Positions 55,466 to 64,000 of a stretch of DNA of 64,000 bases are shown piece by piece. The notes below the pieces were generated by a model. That model was not told the DNA's origin, searched no databases, and saw only the letters and a list, made by a program, of their open reading frames with translations. The first letter of the stretch is position 1, and each line of letters opens with the position of its first letter. The DNA comes from Miscanthus floridulus (taxonomy: Eukaryota > Streptophyta > Magnoliopsida > Poales > Poaceae). Location: positions 14,164,789 through 14,228,788 of the forward strand of contig NC_089593.1 of NCBI RefSeq assembly GCF_019320115.1. Reading direction: 5' to 3'. Position numbers and translations under genes: made by a program.

Positions 55466-55911
55466 TGTCATTTGTCATATTCCAAACTGTGCAGCCAACA
55501 GGCATTTAGAATCTGTAGTTATTAAGATTTTGCACTGACATGCAGGCAAATATACTAACTAGTATGTGAACCTTAGTGCTTTGTTCTGTAACTTAAGTTA
55601 TTTTATTAACGTGCAAGAAAACCCATCAAAGAGATGGACAGCTGTGCCTATGTAAATCAAAGTTTTCATGACCCATCGTACAGAAAAAGAGATATGTGGG
55701 ATATTGCCAAAGATGATTCCAAGCTATGACAAACAGAATAGGGGTTTGCTATCCCAAGCTATGATAGAATAAGGGTTATGCTATATAGGATGATGAATTC
55801 AGTGTTGTAAACCTTGATTGTTGCAACCTTAATTTACACGGTCATGTATACTTTTTGTACTGCCAGTCTGACACGCATGAAAAGAAGACACACACACACA
55901 CACACATATAT
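55461..55911. other. AT-rich outer-CACTA interior beyond the deletion point
   Basis: No gene or CACTA end. Composition resembles 42490-44228. Confidence 0.45.
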
Positions 55912-55935
55912 TGTAGTATCTTATAATCGAGTGCC

Positions 55936-55987
<52 letters not shown>

Positions 55988-55991
<4 letters not shown>

Positions 55992-56251
55992 AGAGGCTAT
56001 TCAGTAGCCGGCTACAAAATAAGTTATTCTGTAGCCACCTCCATTTACTATAATTTTATATACTAATTTACCATAATATAAATACATATTTACGATAGTT
56101 GGGTTACTATAACACATGGGAATATTTACCATAATGTTATATTAAACCACTTAGTAAGGAGTTACTATAATCTCGTAAAATAACATAGTAATTATCGTAA
56201 CTCAAAGTGGCTACAGAATAAGTTATTCTGTAGCCAGCTACAGGATAGTAG

Positions 56252-56258
<7 letters not shown>
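55988..56258. mobile_element. Hairpin MITE, copy A
   Basis: It starts AGGGAGAGGCTATTCAG and ends CTACAGGATAGTAGTTCT. Near-palindromic 27-bp hairpins (GGCTACA...TGTAGCC) occur at both ends (56010-56036, 56209-56235). Flanked by TA repeats, so the TSD cannot be read. Confidence 0.75.
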
Positions 56259-56329
<71 letters not shown>

Positions 56330-56333
<4 letters not shown>

Positions 56334-56594
56334 AGAGGCTATTCAGCAGCCGGCTACAAAATAAGTTATTCTGTAGCCACCTCTATTTACCATAATTTTA
56401 TATACTAATTTACCATAATGTCAATACATATTTACGATAGTTGGGTTACTATAATACATGGGAATATTTACCATAACGTTATAGTAAACCACTTAGTAAG
56501 GAGTTACTGTAAATCTCGTAAATTAACATAGTAATTATTGTAACTCAAAGTGGCTACAGAATAAGTTATTCTGCAGCCAGCTACAGGATAGTAG

Positions 56595-56600
<6 letters not shown>
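56330..56600. mobile_element. Hairpin MITE, copy B
   Basis: Same structure and orientation as copy A, about 3% different by eye (for example TTCAGCAGCC for TTCAGTAGCC). Direct tandem arrangement within (TA)n. Confidence 0.75.
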
Positions 56601-56678
<78 letters not shown>

Positions 56679-56702
56679 GGCACTCGATTATAAGATACTA
56701 CA

Positions 56703-57265
56703 GATACCACGTACTCAAGCTTCAGACTCGTCGTAAACCCATCAATTCCTCAACACACAAATAGATTAAATATCCACACATATATATACACCATGCAGGC
56801 CTTTACTCCCAGTTATGTTAGTATACACGGTTACACCAACACTCATTTCTAAGATCAGATAAATTGCAGTGGCAAGCAAAAGCTAGCTGGCCTTTAACCA
56901 TTGGGTATGGCATCTTTACTCCGGTGGTTATCCCCAAAGCACAACCTGTAAAATCCACACGCACTGCAATCTAAATGTGCAATTGCCGACCTGCACATTT
57001 CATCAAACATCGTGACAGCACTGCAGCAACCAAAAAAGGGAAGAAGAATGAATATCTTACGTGCAACATGACACGGACCTTCTCGATGCCGGCATGCACT
57101 GCAGTGGCCTCGCCTAGCCGCCTGAGCCCTGGAGCGTGGCGATGCAGCGCCTCCTTCTCCGCACGGGTTCGCGTCAGCAGCGCTGCCGGAGCGTCCTATA
57201 GTCCCACGCCTGCTCCTCGGCGTGCAGCCGCCACCGCTACGTCGTCCTACCCACCCCCTCCCTAT

Positions 57266-57297
<32 letters not shown>

Positions 57298-57600
57298 CTC
57301 ACCTCTGCCCGCCTTGCCCCTCTCTAGGCACAGCCATCGGGGATGTGGTGGAGGGAGCGGCGCCAGCCAGATCTAGAGGAGGGAGGTGGCGCTGGCGAGA
57401 TCTAGTGGAGGGAGGTGGTGCCGACCAGATCTGGATGGAAGGAGGAGGCGGTTAAGGAAGAGAGGTGGCGATGGCGGCATACGAGGAGGGAGGTGGTGGA
57501 GTCGCGGAGAAGAGGCCGCTCTGGGGGAGAGGAGAGAGAGGAGATGAGAGCAGGTGGGTGAAAGGGATGGCTGGACGGACGGGAAAGGGCAGGAGACAGC
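56703..57600. other. Outer-CACTA interior with GC-rich patch and poly-C
   Basis: No domain recognised. Frames at 57222-57455 and 57373-57640 are low-complexity Pro/Ser or Gly products of CCCCTCC/GGAGGTGG repeats. The C-run is at about 57269-57290. Confidence 0.4.
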
Positions 57601-57749
57601 AGGGGCGGCTGTCAATAGCCGCCCCTACAAATCGACGCATTTGTAGGGGCAGCTGGTGTGCTGGAGCCCAAACACGTCACTGTAGGGGCTGCTCCAATAC
57701 CAGCAATCCCTAAAAAAAACCGTTACTGCAAACTGTTTTTCACGTAGTG
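57600..57749. repeat. Right subterminal repeats and terminus of the outer CACTA
   Basis: GGGGCGGCTGTCAATAGCCG and TTGTAGGGGCAGCTGG units mirror the left end. The terminus is CACGTAGTG at 57741-57749. Confidence 0.8.
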
Positions 57750-58134
57750 ACACGCACGTACGTCGTCATGAGCTGAGGTCACGAGAAAGTGATGCATGCT
57801 AAATAAAAGCATCTCAATTCCTTGTTAAAATGGAGCCCACGAGCACGGAGAATTTTCGCCACGGAGAATGGGACATTTTTGTCTGTACGGATATATCCAA
57901 CAAATTAAAATGTTCTCTGTCGATTCTTGTGTGTATACTACGATAGTACCAATCAGCGAATGGGCAGTTCTGTGGTGATGAGCATCCGAGTCATCTCACT
58001 CACCAAAACGAATATGTACGTGTGTCGTGGCTCTATTAGCTGAAGCTCCATCGATACGATTTGGCGGCGTTTCTAAGGACGTGGTAATCACACATCCAGG
58101 AGGACCTCAACAAAACTAGTAATAAATAAATACA

Positions 58135-58391
58135 TACTCTCTCCGATCCGGTCTGATTTGTAAGGCACAGTGACATAACACGATCTCTTAAATTATACTT
58201 TGACTATTCATTTATGTTATATTGTATCGTTCATGATTATAATCCTATGATTATTGGATAATACATTTGATTACAAATCGAATTGTATCAAGTTTGTATT
58301 ATAATAGTAAAAAATGTTGACTAAATTATTGGTCAAAGTTTATAAAGTACGACATACACGAAATGTCTTACAAATTGCACCTGAGGAAGTA
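58135..58391. mobile_element. Stowaway-type MITE
   Basis: TACTCTCTCCGATCCGGTC and the complement of GCACCTGAGGAAGTA form the ends. TTTGTAAGGCA and its inverse TCTTACAAATTG lie inside each arm. About 257 bp, non-coding. Confidence 0.65.
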
Positions 58392-58564
58392 TACATAACT
58401 GTTGCTCTTGTGCATTATTGTCAGTGAGGTTGCCCGGCTGCATCGGGCGCACCACTGCTCACAAGTGTCTTTTGCAAGGCTTACTTAATGACCCGTTATG
58501 ATGAAAACTAGACCCAAAAATTGTACAAGGCGCACAGTTAATTAAAGGAAAATCTATGAAAAAA

Positions 58565-58930
58565 CTAAACATAATATAACAGAATGAACAGGCGTGCATC
58601 ATCATTGCCAAGCATATTGTCACGCCCCCAACAAGCAACTTCGACTTCACCTCCACAAGCTTTGACTAGGAATGTCGAACACATGGCAAAAGCAGTAAGT
58701 GGATCCAAGAGGCAGTGCAGTGGCAAAGGCCTTGTCAACACCTCCAATGAAGTGGCTCTATTGTGTGTTCCTCCAATGAAGTAGGGGACACTGGTTGAGT
58801 ACCCCTCTACCACTATCGTATCCCTAGTGTTGGGCCTCCTTTGTGTGTCGCACAATGCCAACAGCCTCTTTACGCGAACTCGGCATTGGCCTCCACCACT
58901 ACTAGCCACCACAATCTCAGTTTTTGCCAT
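58565..58930 (-). other. Unrecognised 121-codon open frame
   Basis: A true ATG at 58930 starts 'MAKTEIVVASSGGGQCRVRV' and the frame ends at 58565. No domain is recognised, and overlapping plus-strand frames of similar length exist. It lies among MITEs and the broken HMA fragment. It may be a captured gene piece or chance. Confidence 0.2.
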
Positions 58931-59334
58931 TGGAGTAGGGTGGCAGACCCTAGAATTGAGCCATCACCATGTGTCATCTTGCACTGGAAGCCTCATTGGC
59001 ATGAGCTCGACGCCCTCCACCTTCGCTGCTCACCACCGTGCGCATCGCCGCTATGATGGCAAGGCATCCACCAGATCTAGGTTGACACCCTAGATTAGGC
59101 CGTTGGTGCCTCCAAATGACAACTGAGGCGAGGGATGTCCTTGTCACCGCCATCCTAGCACCGATCAGACTTCTGGTAAAGAACTCTGGAGACAGCAGGG
59201 TCGAGCAAGGGAAGGGGAAGGTTCTCGAGGTGAGGGATCTTTGTTGCCTCTCCTAAGCCGCCCCGAGAACAATGCAAGTCGAAAGGGCACTTAGGAAGTG
59301 ACGGGGAAAGCATGTGCTACCTCTTCCACAAAAA

Positions 59335-59560
59335 TAATGCAACTAAACTATAGCATAGTCCTTAGGCAAACTTTCTCAAGTTTTACTTAATTTATACAAA
59401 ATCAATAGATATTTATAATACTAAATAAATATTATGAGATTAATCATGTAATATATTTTCATAATATATATTTGGAGTCACAAATTTTGACACTGTTCTC
59501 TATAAATTTGGTCAACCATAAAATAGTTTTGACTAAGGACTAAACTAGAGTTACATTCTT
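59335..59560. mobile_element. Stowaway-like MITE remnant
   Basis: CATGTAATATATTTTCATAA and TGTTCTCTATAAATTTGGTC with TTTTGACTAAGGAC are shared with 62160-62390, which is a related remnant. The ends are eroded. Confidence 0.5.
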
Positions 59561-59849
59561 TTGGGAATGGATGCAGCATGTTTCAACTATGGGATGGGGT
59601 CTTCTTTTCGTTTAAGTTACAATGGTTGGGAAAGTACCTTGGTACCTCCAGGTAATTTCATTTTTCCTATTTTTTAGCTAACTAATTGAGAAACATTATT
59701 TATTAAATATAATTTGTCTTATTGAGGGTAGTTACCTAACTGAGGTTATGCCCTTCACGTAACCCTCTCACCTGGCCCCTCTGCAACATCGTTAAGCCCC
59801 GAAGCTCGCCCAATGGTTGTGAAAGACCAGTGTTCAACATCTTTGATTT

Positions 59850-60445
59850 GATCCTCTCAGACGGCTGCTGTAACTGGAAAGCCGCCAACGTGCTCGTCTC
59901 CGTGGACACGAAGGCCGGCGTCCTCGTGCTGGCCGTCGCGTGGCGGGCCGTGTGCTGTGGGTGGCCGTGTTGGCCGACGTCGGCACATGCCTCCTCGTCG
60001 TGCTGCACAACATGATGCTGCTGCGGGAGCCAGGCACTGGCAAGCAGAGGGGTGGGGCACCCAAGGCGTGCCGCGCGACGGCGAGGTCGCTGGCGATAAG
60101 GTCCCAGCTCGCCGGAGCATCGAACGGCGCCACGGCCGAGAGCGCTCAGCATGGACCAAGCGGTGTGACTAAAGCCGGCTGCCATGTGAGAATCCAAGCG
60201 AGCCGTTTGAGCAGGAGCACGCAACAGTGGTGATCGACATACCGGCACCGTCCGCTGACGCTGAGCATCCTCGGGCAACGACGACCAGATTTTGCAGCGC
60301 CACCGCCGGACTATATGCTGCTCCCACCAGGGTGACTATCGTGGACTGCGCGCCACGAGGATGTGTGGCGGCAAGGCAAAGGAAAAAGCCGCGTGAGCGC
60401 AAGGACGAGCTGCAGCAGCAATGGAGGTGGAGGAGCTGTGCGTGA
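59850..60445 (+). pseudogene. 3' fragment of a P1B-type heavy-metal ATPase gene (HMA2/3-like)
   Basis: The first frame gives 'KAANVLVSVDTKAGVLVLAVAWR'. After a one-base shift near 59950 the second gives 'VLWVAVLADVGTCLLVVLHNMMLLRE', the last membrane helices of zinc/cadmium P1B-ATPases. The C-terminal tail continues to 60233. A second shift leads to 'VIDIPAPSADAEHPR' and a stop near 60444. The catalytic DKTG, the CPC metal site and the N-terminal metal-binding domain are absent from the window, so this is a fragment, perhaps moved by a transposon. No intact donor is visible. The minus-strand ORF 59736-60278 is a shadow. Confidence 0.7.
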
Positions 60446-62160
60446 TTCTCCTAAGAAGGCAGGGCAATTACCAATTTACCCATAACCAAAAAATAATAAA
60501 ATAAAAAAGAAATCTGGTCCCGCATATTTTGGTACTTGTCCCACCTAATTTTGGTACTATCTCCACTTATTTAGTACCTTAGGTACTTTCACCTTGGTAC
60601 CTCTTTTTTCACCGTCCGATCTCGTCTAATGGATGGCTCATATTTTTTCCAATCACTAGATGAGTGCCCGTGCGTTGCGACGGGTGCAACATAAATTGAA
60701 TGAGATGTTTGTTAGCCAAGTCAAAATCAAGAATATATCAATTCAATTTTTTACGTGTATTATACCATAATAATGTCTAGAAACACATTCATTATCGTAA
60801 TGAATCTGAAATAAAAGCTAGGCTTGGAGCTTGTTGTCTGAAAGTTACGACAAACATCAGTTGCCTCAAAAGGCTGAAAATTTATTGCTAGGCATCGAAT
60901 TGAATTTATCCATGCTCTGCCTTGCCCAAAACATGTATACTCGGACTTACAATATCCTAGCCCGCATGAGGCATGGCAACAATTCATTTTTTGGGAAAAA
61001 AGTATTTGTTGTCAACAGGCAACGCGAAGTGTCTCCACGAGATTTGGATCACGATCATGATCATTGCATAGTGATATTCCAATAAATTCCTTTCTCTTTC
61101 TATAATTCTCTTTCAGTTTTATTCCATTTTATTTACTTGCCTTCCAGTGTCTCCATGTGGTGATTATTTGCCTGTCGGATATGGATCGCATGAGTGTTTT
61201 GGTCCTGCCGGGTAGATGTTGACAATCCATATGTTTTAGCCGTAGAGATTGTAAAATTTCTCTTCGTTTAAAGGTTTAGGCTCACCTTTTTTTTAGGGAG
61301 CCCCCAGTCCATCAGCTAAGCATTACTATCAGGAGTTAACGTGATTACTTGACAGTTCTCGTAACCATAGATGCATATCTTGGCTCGAATCCATACAAAA
61401 TCTAGAACACATTACTCAAACTGCTCACGAACTCGCTAAGTAGGACCATAGGTACGATTGTTTCATGATTGATCTTTGCATGTCTCTAAGAGGTACAATA
61501 GAGATGAATCAAGCCGCAACTTTGGGCTAGATGAGACGTGATCGTGCAGCGCAAATACGAAATGTAGCATATCCACATGCATCCTGGGATGAATTGTGCC
61601 CTCATTCTGGACAAGATTCATTGTGCTACTATATTCGTGTGAAGGAAAGAAACTTGAATCACAAGCGACCGAAATAAGGCAGCATCAAGTGCGTGCAGTA
61701 GATGAGATAGTTTTCATGTACCCATAGCATGTCTAAGACTTTTTTTAGTTTTTATTATACCCATAGCAATGTCTAAAACTTTTTCTTAAACTCTCGAAAT
61801 CCTCGTTTAGAGTCATTTAAATAAAAATCGTTCTCTATATATATGTTTCCACTCTCTAATAGCTTCTCTATACATTATGCACACTCTAGAGAGTACGCCC
61901 CGCTCTTCATCTTTTGCTAGCAGAAATTAGAAATGTAATAGAGAATGATAATATTTAAATATCGAACTAAATAAGATATTGGAGTGTATTTTTCACCAAA
62001 ATCTCTATAAAAGGAGTTGCTCACTGTAGATAATCTACCACTATTTTTAAATAATTATTAATAATGTGGATGCATGTATAGAGTATATGTTACATACATA
62101 TGATGGGACCGAACCAAGTACGTTGCACTACTAATCGAGACAATAAATTTATCTCAAAAG
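60446..62160. other. Intergenic, nothing gene-like
   Basis: An 84-codon frame at 60831-61085 has no recognisable domain. A GTGCCCGTGCGTTGCGACGG word at about 60664 is a common grass repeat word of unclear class. Confidence 0.4.
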
Positions 62161-62390
62161 AATACAACTCTAGCATAGTTTTAAATCAAATTATCTAAAA
62201 TTTGACTAAAATAATTTATAAAAGAATACAAATATTTATTATACCAAATAAGCTTTTCACTATATTCACCATCATGTAATATATTTTCATGATATACATA
62301 TTTGGAGTAAAAATATTGGTACTCTTCTCTATAAATTCATCAGTTTGACTAACGAAAAATTTGAAGTTGTATTATTTTTTGTAGAGAGGC
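62160..62390. mobile_element. Stowaway-like MITE remnant
   Basis: It shares CATGTAATATATTTTCATGA and TTCTCTATAAATTCATCAG with the remnant at 59335-59560. Non-coding. Confidence 0.5.
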
Positions 62391-62559
62391 AGTGATACAT
62401 AGAGACTTCTAGTTGCTTCTACTTTGGTCTATTCTTTGGTTAATTATGTAGTACTCTTCTGAGATATAATGAATTGCCTCATCTAAAAGAAAAATAAAAT
62501 CCCTTAGGCTAAATTGTAGCGCAACTTAAAAGGATGCAATTCAAGAGGGATTAAAATGG

Positions 62560-62709
62560 TACTCCGTCTGTTTCAAATTATAGTTTGTTTTGACTTTTCT
62601 AGATACAAAACTTATACTATATATTTAGACATAACTTATATCTAGGCGTACAAAAGCTATATACCTCGAAAACCTTAAAACAACCAATAATTTAATACCG
62701 AGGGAGTCG
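62560..62709. mobile_element. Stowaway-type MITE
   Basis: TACTCCGTCTGTTTCAAATT and a terminal CCGAGGGAGT (complement ACTCCCTCGG) are standard Stowaway ends. About 150 bp. Confidence 0.6.
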
Positions 62710-62898
62710 TTAGTCATAGTTCCCACCACATCATGGCAACAACCATGGTTCCTCTGTAATATATCTTTGATTGTGTGGCAGATCGATTATTATTGGCATT
62801 CCAATGGTTAGATCATATATAATATTGATTTCTTTCATATAAATTTCAATTTTGTATTTTGTTTTTTATGGATAGATACTTGTATAAATGAATTCTAA

Positions 62899-63139
62899 GG
62901 CCTCGTTTAGATTGCAAATTTTTACAATTTGGACACTGTAGCACGTTTCGTTTGTATTTGACAAACTTTGTCCGATCATAGACTAACTAGGCTCAAAAGA
63001 TTCGTCTCGTGATTTACAACTAAACTGTGCAATTAGTTATTTTTTTACCTACATTTAATGCTCCATGCATGCGTCCAAAAATTGATGTGATGGAGAGAGA
63101 GTGAAAAAACTTGGAATTTGGAGGTGATCTAAACAAGCC
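62899..63139. mobile_element. Tourist-like MITE with TAA target duplication
   Basis: GGCCTCGTTTAGAT and the complement of ATCTAAACAAGCC are the inverted ends, and TAA flanks both sides (62896-62898, 63140-63142). It shares internal GTGCAATTAGTT and CTCCATGCATG with the MITE at 20648-20911. Confidence 0.8.
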
Positions 63140-63142
63140 TAA

Positions 63143-63690
63143 GATCTGATGTAATCAAAGGACAGTTTTGTTTCACTCTGCGCCATATGTCGTCATAGTT
63201 TCGTAAGATGGTGACAAGTGACAACATCTATTTCTTTTTGTTTTCATCTGTTCACACTAATCTGATATTATAGGGTGGTTGGTGGTCCTCCTCAATGAGA
63301 TAGTAGGTGGTGATAATTGCTGCTGCATGTAGCGACAAGACGCTGCTAGCATTGCCGTCTAACGTAAACGTTAACGTGTGTACATACATGTATCTCCTTC
63401 TCCTCTACTTCTCTATTATCAAGTACGAAGAAAACGTGTTACACAGAATCATTTTGTATATACGAGAACTATGAAACACAGATACACCATTAAAACAATC
63501 AAGGAGATTGATGTAATTGAAATATTAGGGCGCCAAGCAGGTGCCGTGAGAGGTCACAGGTGAGGCCAATGAGCTAAGCATAGGTTAGGTAGCAGTTAGA
63601 ATTTTTTAGTGAACAAAACCAACTGGTTCACATCTCCAGTTCTAGCACAAGTGCTCGCATTTACAGCTAGGTATTGGCGGGACTAACCAC
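63143..63690. other. Intergenic, nothing recognised
   Basis: No supported gene. Confidence 0.35.
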
Positions 63691-63810
63691 AGGCACTCGG
63701 CAAAGCCCACAAAACACTCAATAAAGGCTTTGCCGAGTGTAACACTCGGCAAGCAACATACGACATCTACAGTGATGACAAACGTATATTTGCCGAGTAT
63801 TTTCTATCGG
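63690..63810. mobile_element. CACTA subterminal remnant
   Basis: CACTCGGCAAAGCCC, GGCTTTGCCGAGTG, CACTCGGCAAGC and TTTGCCGAGTATTTT are CACTA motifs. The element is cut by the LTR starting at 63811 and has no clear terminus on the left. Confidence 0.7.
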
Positions 63811-64000
63811 TGTCGGTGTTTCCGAGTTGCCACCAACAAGTAAATTTCTAATATTTGCGCGTCTGACCCGGATGGTGTGCTAAGAGGACACAAGATTTAT
63901 ACTGGTTCGGACAGAATGTCCCTACGTCCAGTTCATTGCTGCTGCTCGTGTTACTAGCACTAAAAGTTCGTAGTAGGGGTTACAAACGGTCGAGAGAGGG
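63811..64000 (-). repeat. Gypsy LTR, 3' end in reverse orientation, runs off the window
   Basis: It starts TGTCGGTGTT. The sequence is the reverse complement of the LTR family at 14027-15280 (for example the Gly-type CCCTCTCTCGACCG word at the window edge). It has inserted into the CACTA remnant. Confidence 0.8.

Larger units (their letters stand above)
55912..56702. repeat. Perfect 26-bp inverted repeat enclosing (TA)n and two MITEs
   Basis: 55912-55937 and 56677-56702 are exact reverse complements (TGTAGTATC...GTGCCGA against TCGGCAC...GATACTACA). Between them are three (TA)n tracts (55938-55987, 56259-56329, 56601-56676) and two 271-bp MITE copies. Confidence 0.85.
42227..57749. mobile_element. 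Outer CACTA-type element hosting nested insertions
   Basis: It begins CACTACTACAGG and ends AAAAACAGTTT-type sequence in inverted form (GTTTTTCACGTAGTG). ACA flanks both sides (42224-42226, 57750-57752). Subterminal GGGGCGGCTG/CAGCCGCCCC hairpins lie at 42245-42480 and 57600-57710. The pieces that belong to it (42227-44228 and roughly 55461-57749) contain no transposase, so it looks non-autonomous. It was interrupted by a chromovirus Gypsy at 44229. Confidence 0.75.

Noticed and set aside
57222..57640. Pro/Ser-rich ORFs near the outer CACTA end
   Set aside because: Products of poly-C and CCT/GGA repeats; both strands are open.
59736..60278. 180-codon minus-strand ORF
   Set aside because: Antisense shadow of the GC-rich HMA fragment, whose plus-strand frames carry the recognised motifs.
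60640..60700. GTGCCCGTGCGTTGCGACGG as a Helitron or MULE end
   Set aside because: A frequent grass repeat word, but no hairpin plus CTRR end or paired TIR can be shown here.
1..64000. tRNA, rRNA or miRNA genes
   Set aside because: No cloverleaf with A/B boxes or conserved rRNA stretch was noticed. A dedicated scan (tRNAscan-SE, Infernal) would be decisive.

Overview
This is 64 kb of plant nuclear DNA, almost certainly intergenic heterochromatin of a panicoid grass (sorghum, sugarcane, Miscanthus or maize type). The evidence is nested LTR retrotransposons, CACTA transposons with TTTGCCGAGTG subterminal repeats, Tourist/Stowaway/hAT MITEs and GT-AG introns. No organism name is proven by the sequence. 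I see no bacterial-type operons, rRNA, tRNA or CRISPR.

Layout. 1-15280: the 3' part of an older Ty3/Gypsy element (plus strand, 3' LTR at 14027-15280). It is split by a nearly complete, young Tat-lineage Gypsy element at 1410-13818 (minus strand, LTRs about 98.7% identical). The young element carries gag-pol with two RNase H domains and an integrase. In the opposite orientation, between pol and the 3' LTR, it carries an intron-containing gene with a plant mobile domain (PMD, MAIN/MAIL-like). 15609-17226: an ORF-less LINE-type retroposon with a perfect 16-bp target duplication. 17.4-28.9 kb: a tandem family of a small two-TM membrane-protein gene (one intact copy, four decayed ones), riddled with MITEs. 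29.7-32.3 kb: a truncated Gypsy element (5' LTR plus gag leader) between two copies of a 187-bp flanking duplication. 33.0-35.6 kb: AT-rich 60-bp monomers in a higher-order repeat. 37022-41831: CACTA-1, a deleted element with a TNP2 remnant. 42227-57749: an outer CACTA element (TSD ACA) that swallowed a deleted chromovirus Gypsy (44229-47688), which was itself hit by CACTA-2 (47689 to about 55.46 kb, TNP2 plus Transposase_24). Paired hairpin MITEs lie in a (TA)n tract inside a perfect inverted repeat at 55.9-56.7 kb. 58-64 kb: MITEs, a broken 3' fragment of a P1B-type heavy-metal ATPase gene, a CACTA remnant and the end of another Gypsy LTR.

Most notable signal: the heptamer TGCCGAT/ATCGGCA occurs about 60 times in the 12.4-kb Tat element. 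It is found on both strands, in all reading frames, in LTRs, gag, pol and the PMD gene, and is almost absent elsewhere in the window. About 1.5 copies would be expected by chance. Together with the captured PMD gene (a family linked to TE silencing in Arabidopsis), this resembles the logic of the VANDAL/VANC sequence-specific anti-silencing system. The functional link is inference.
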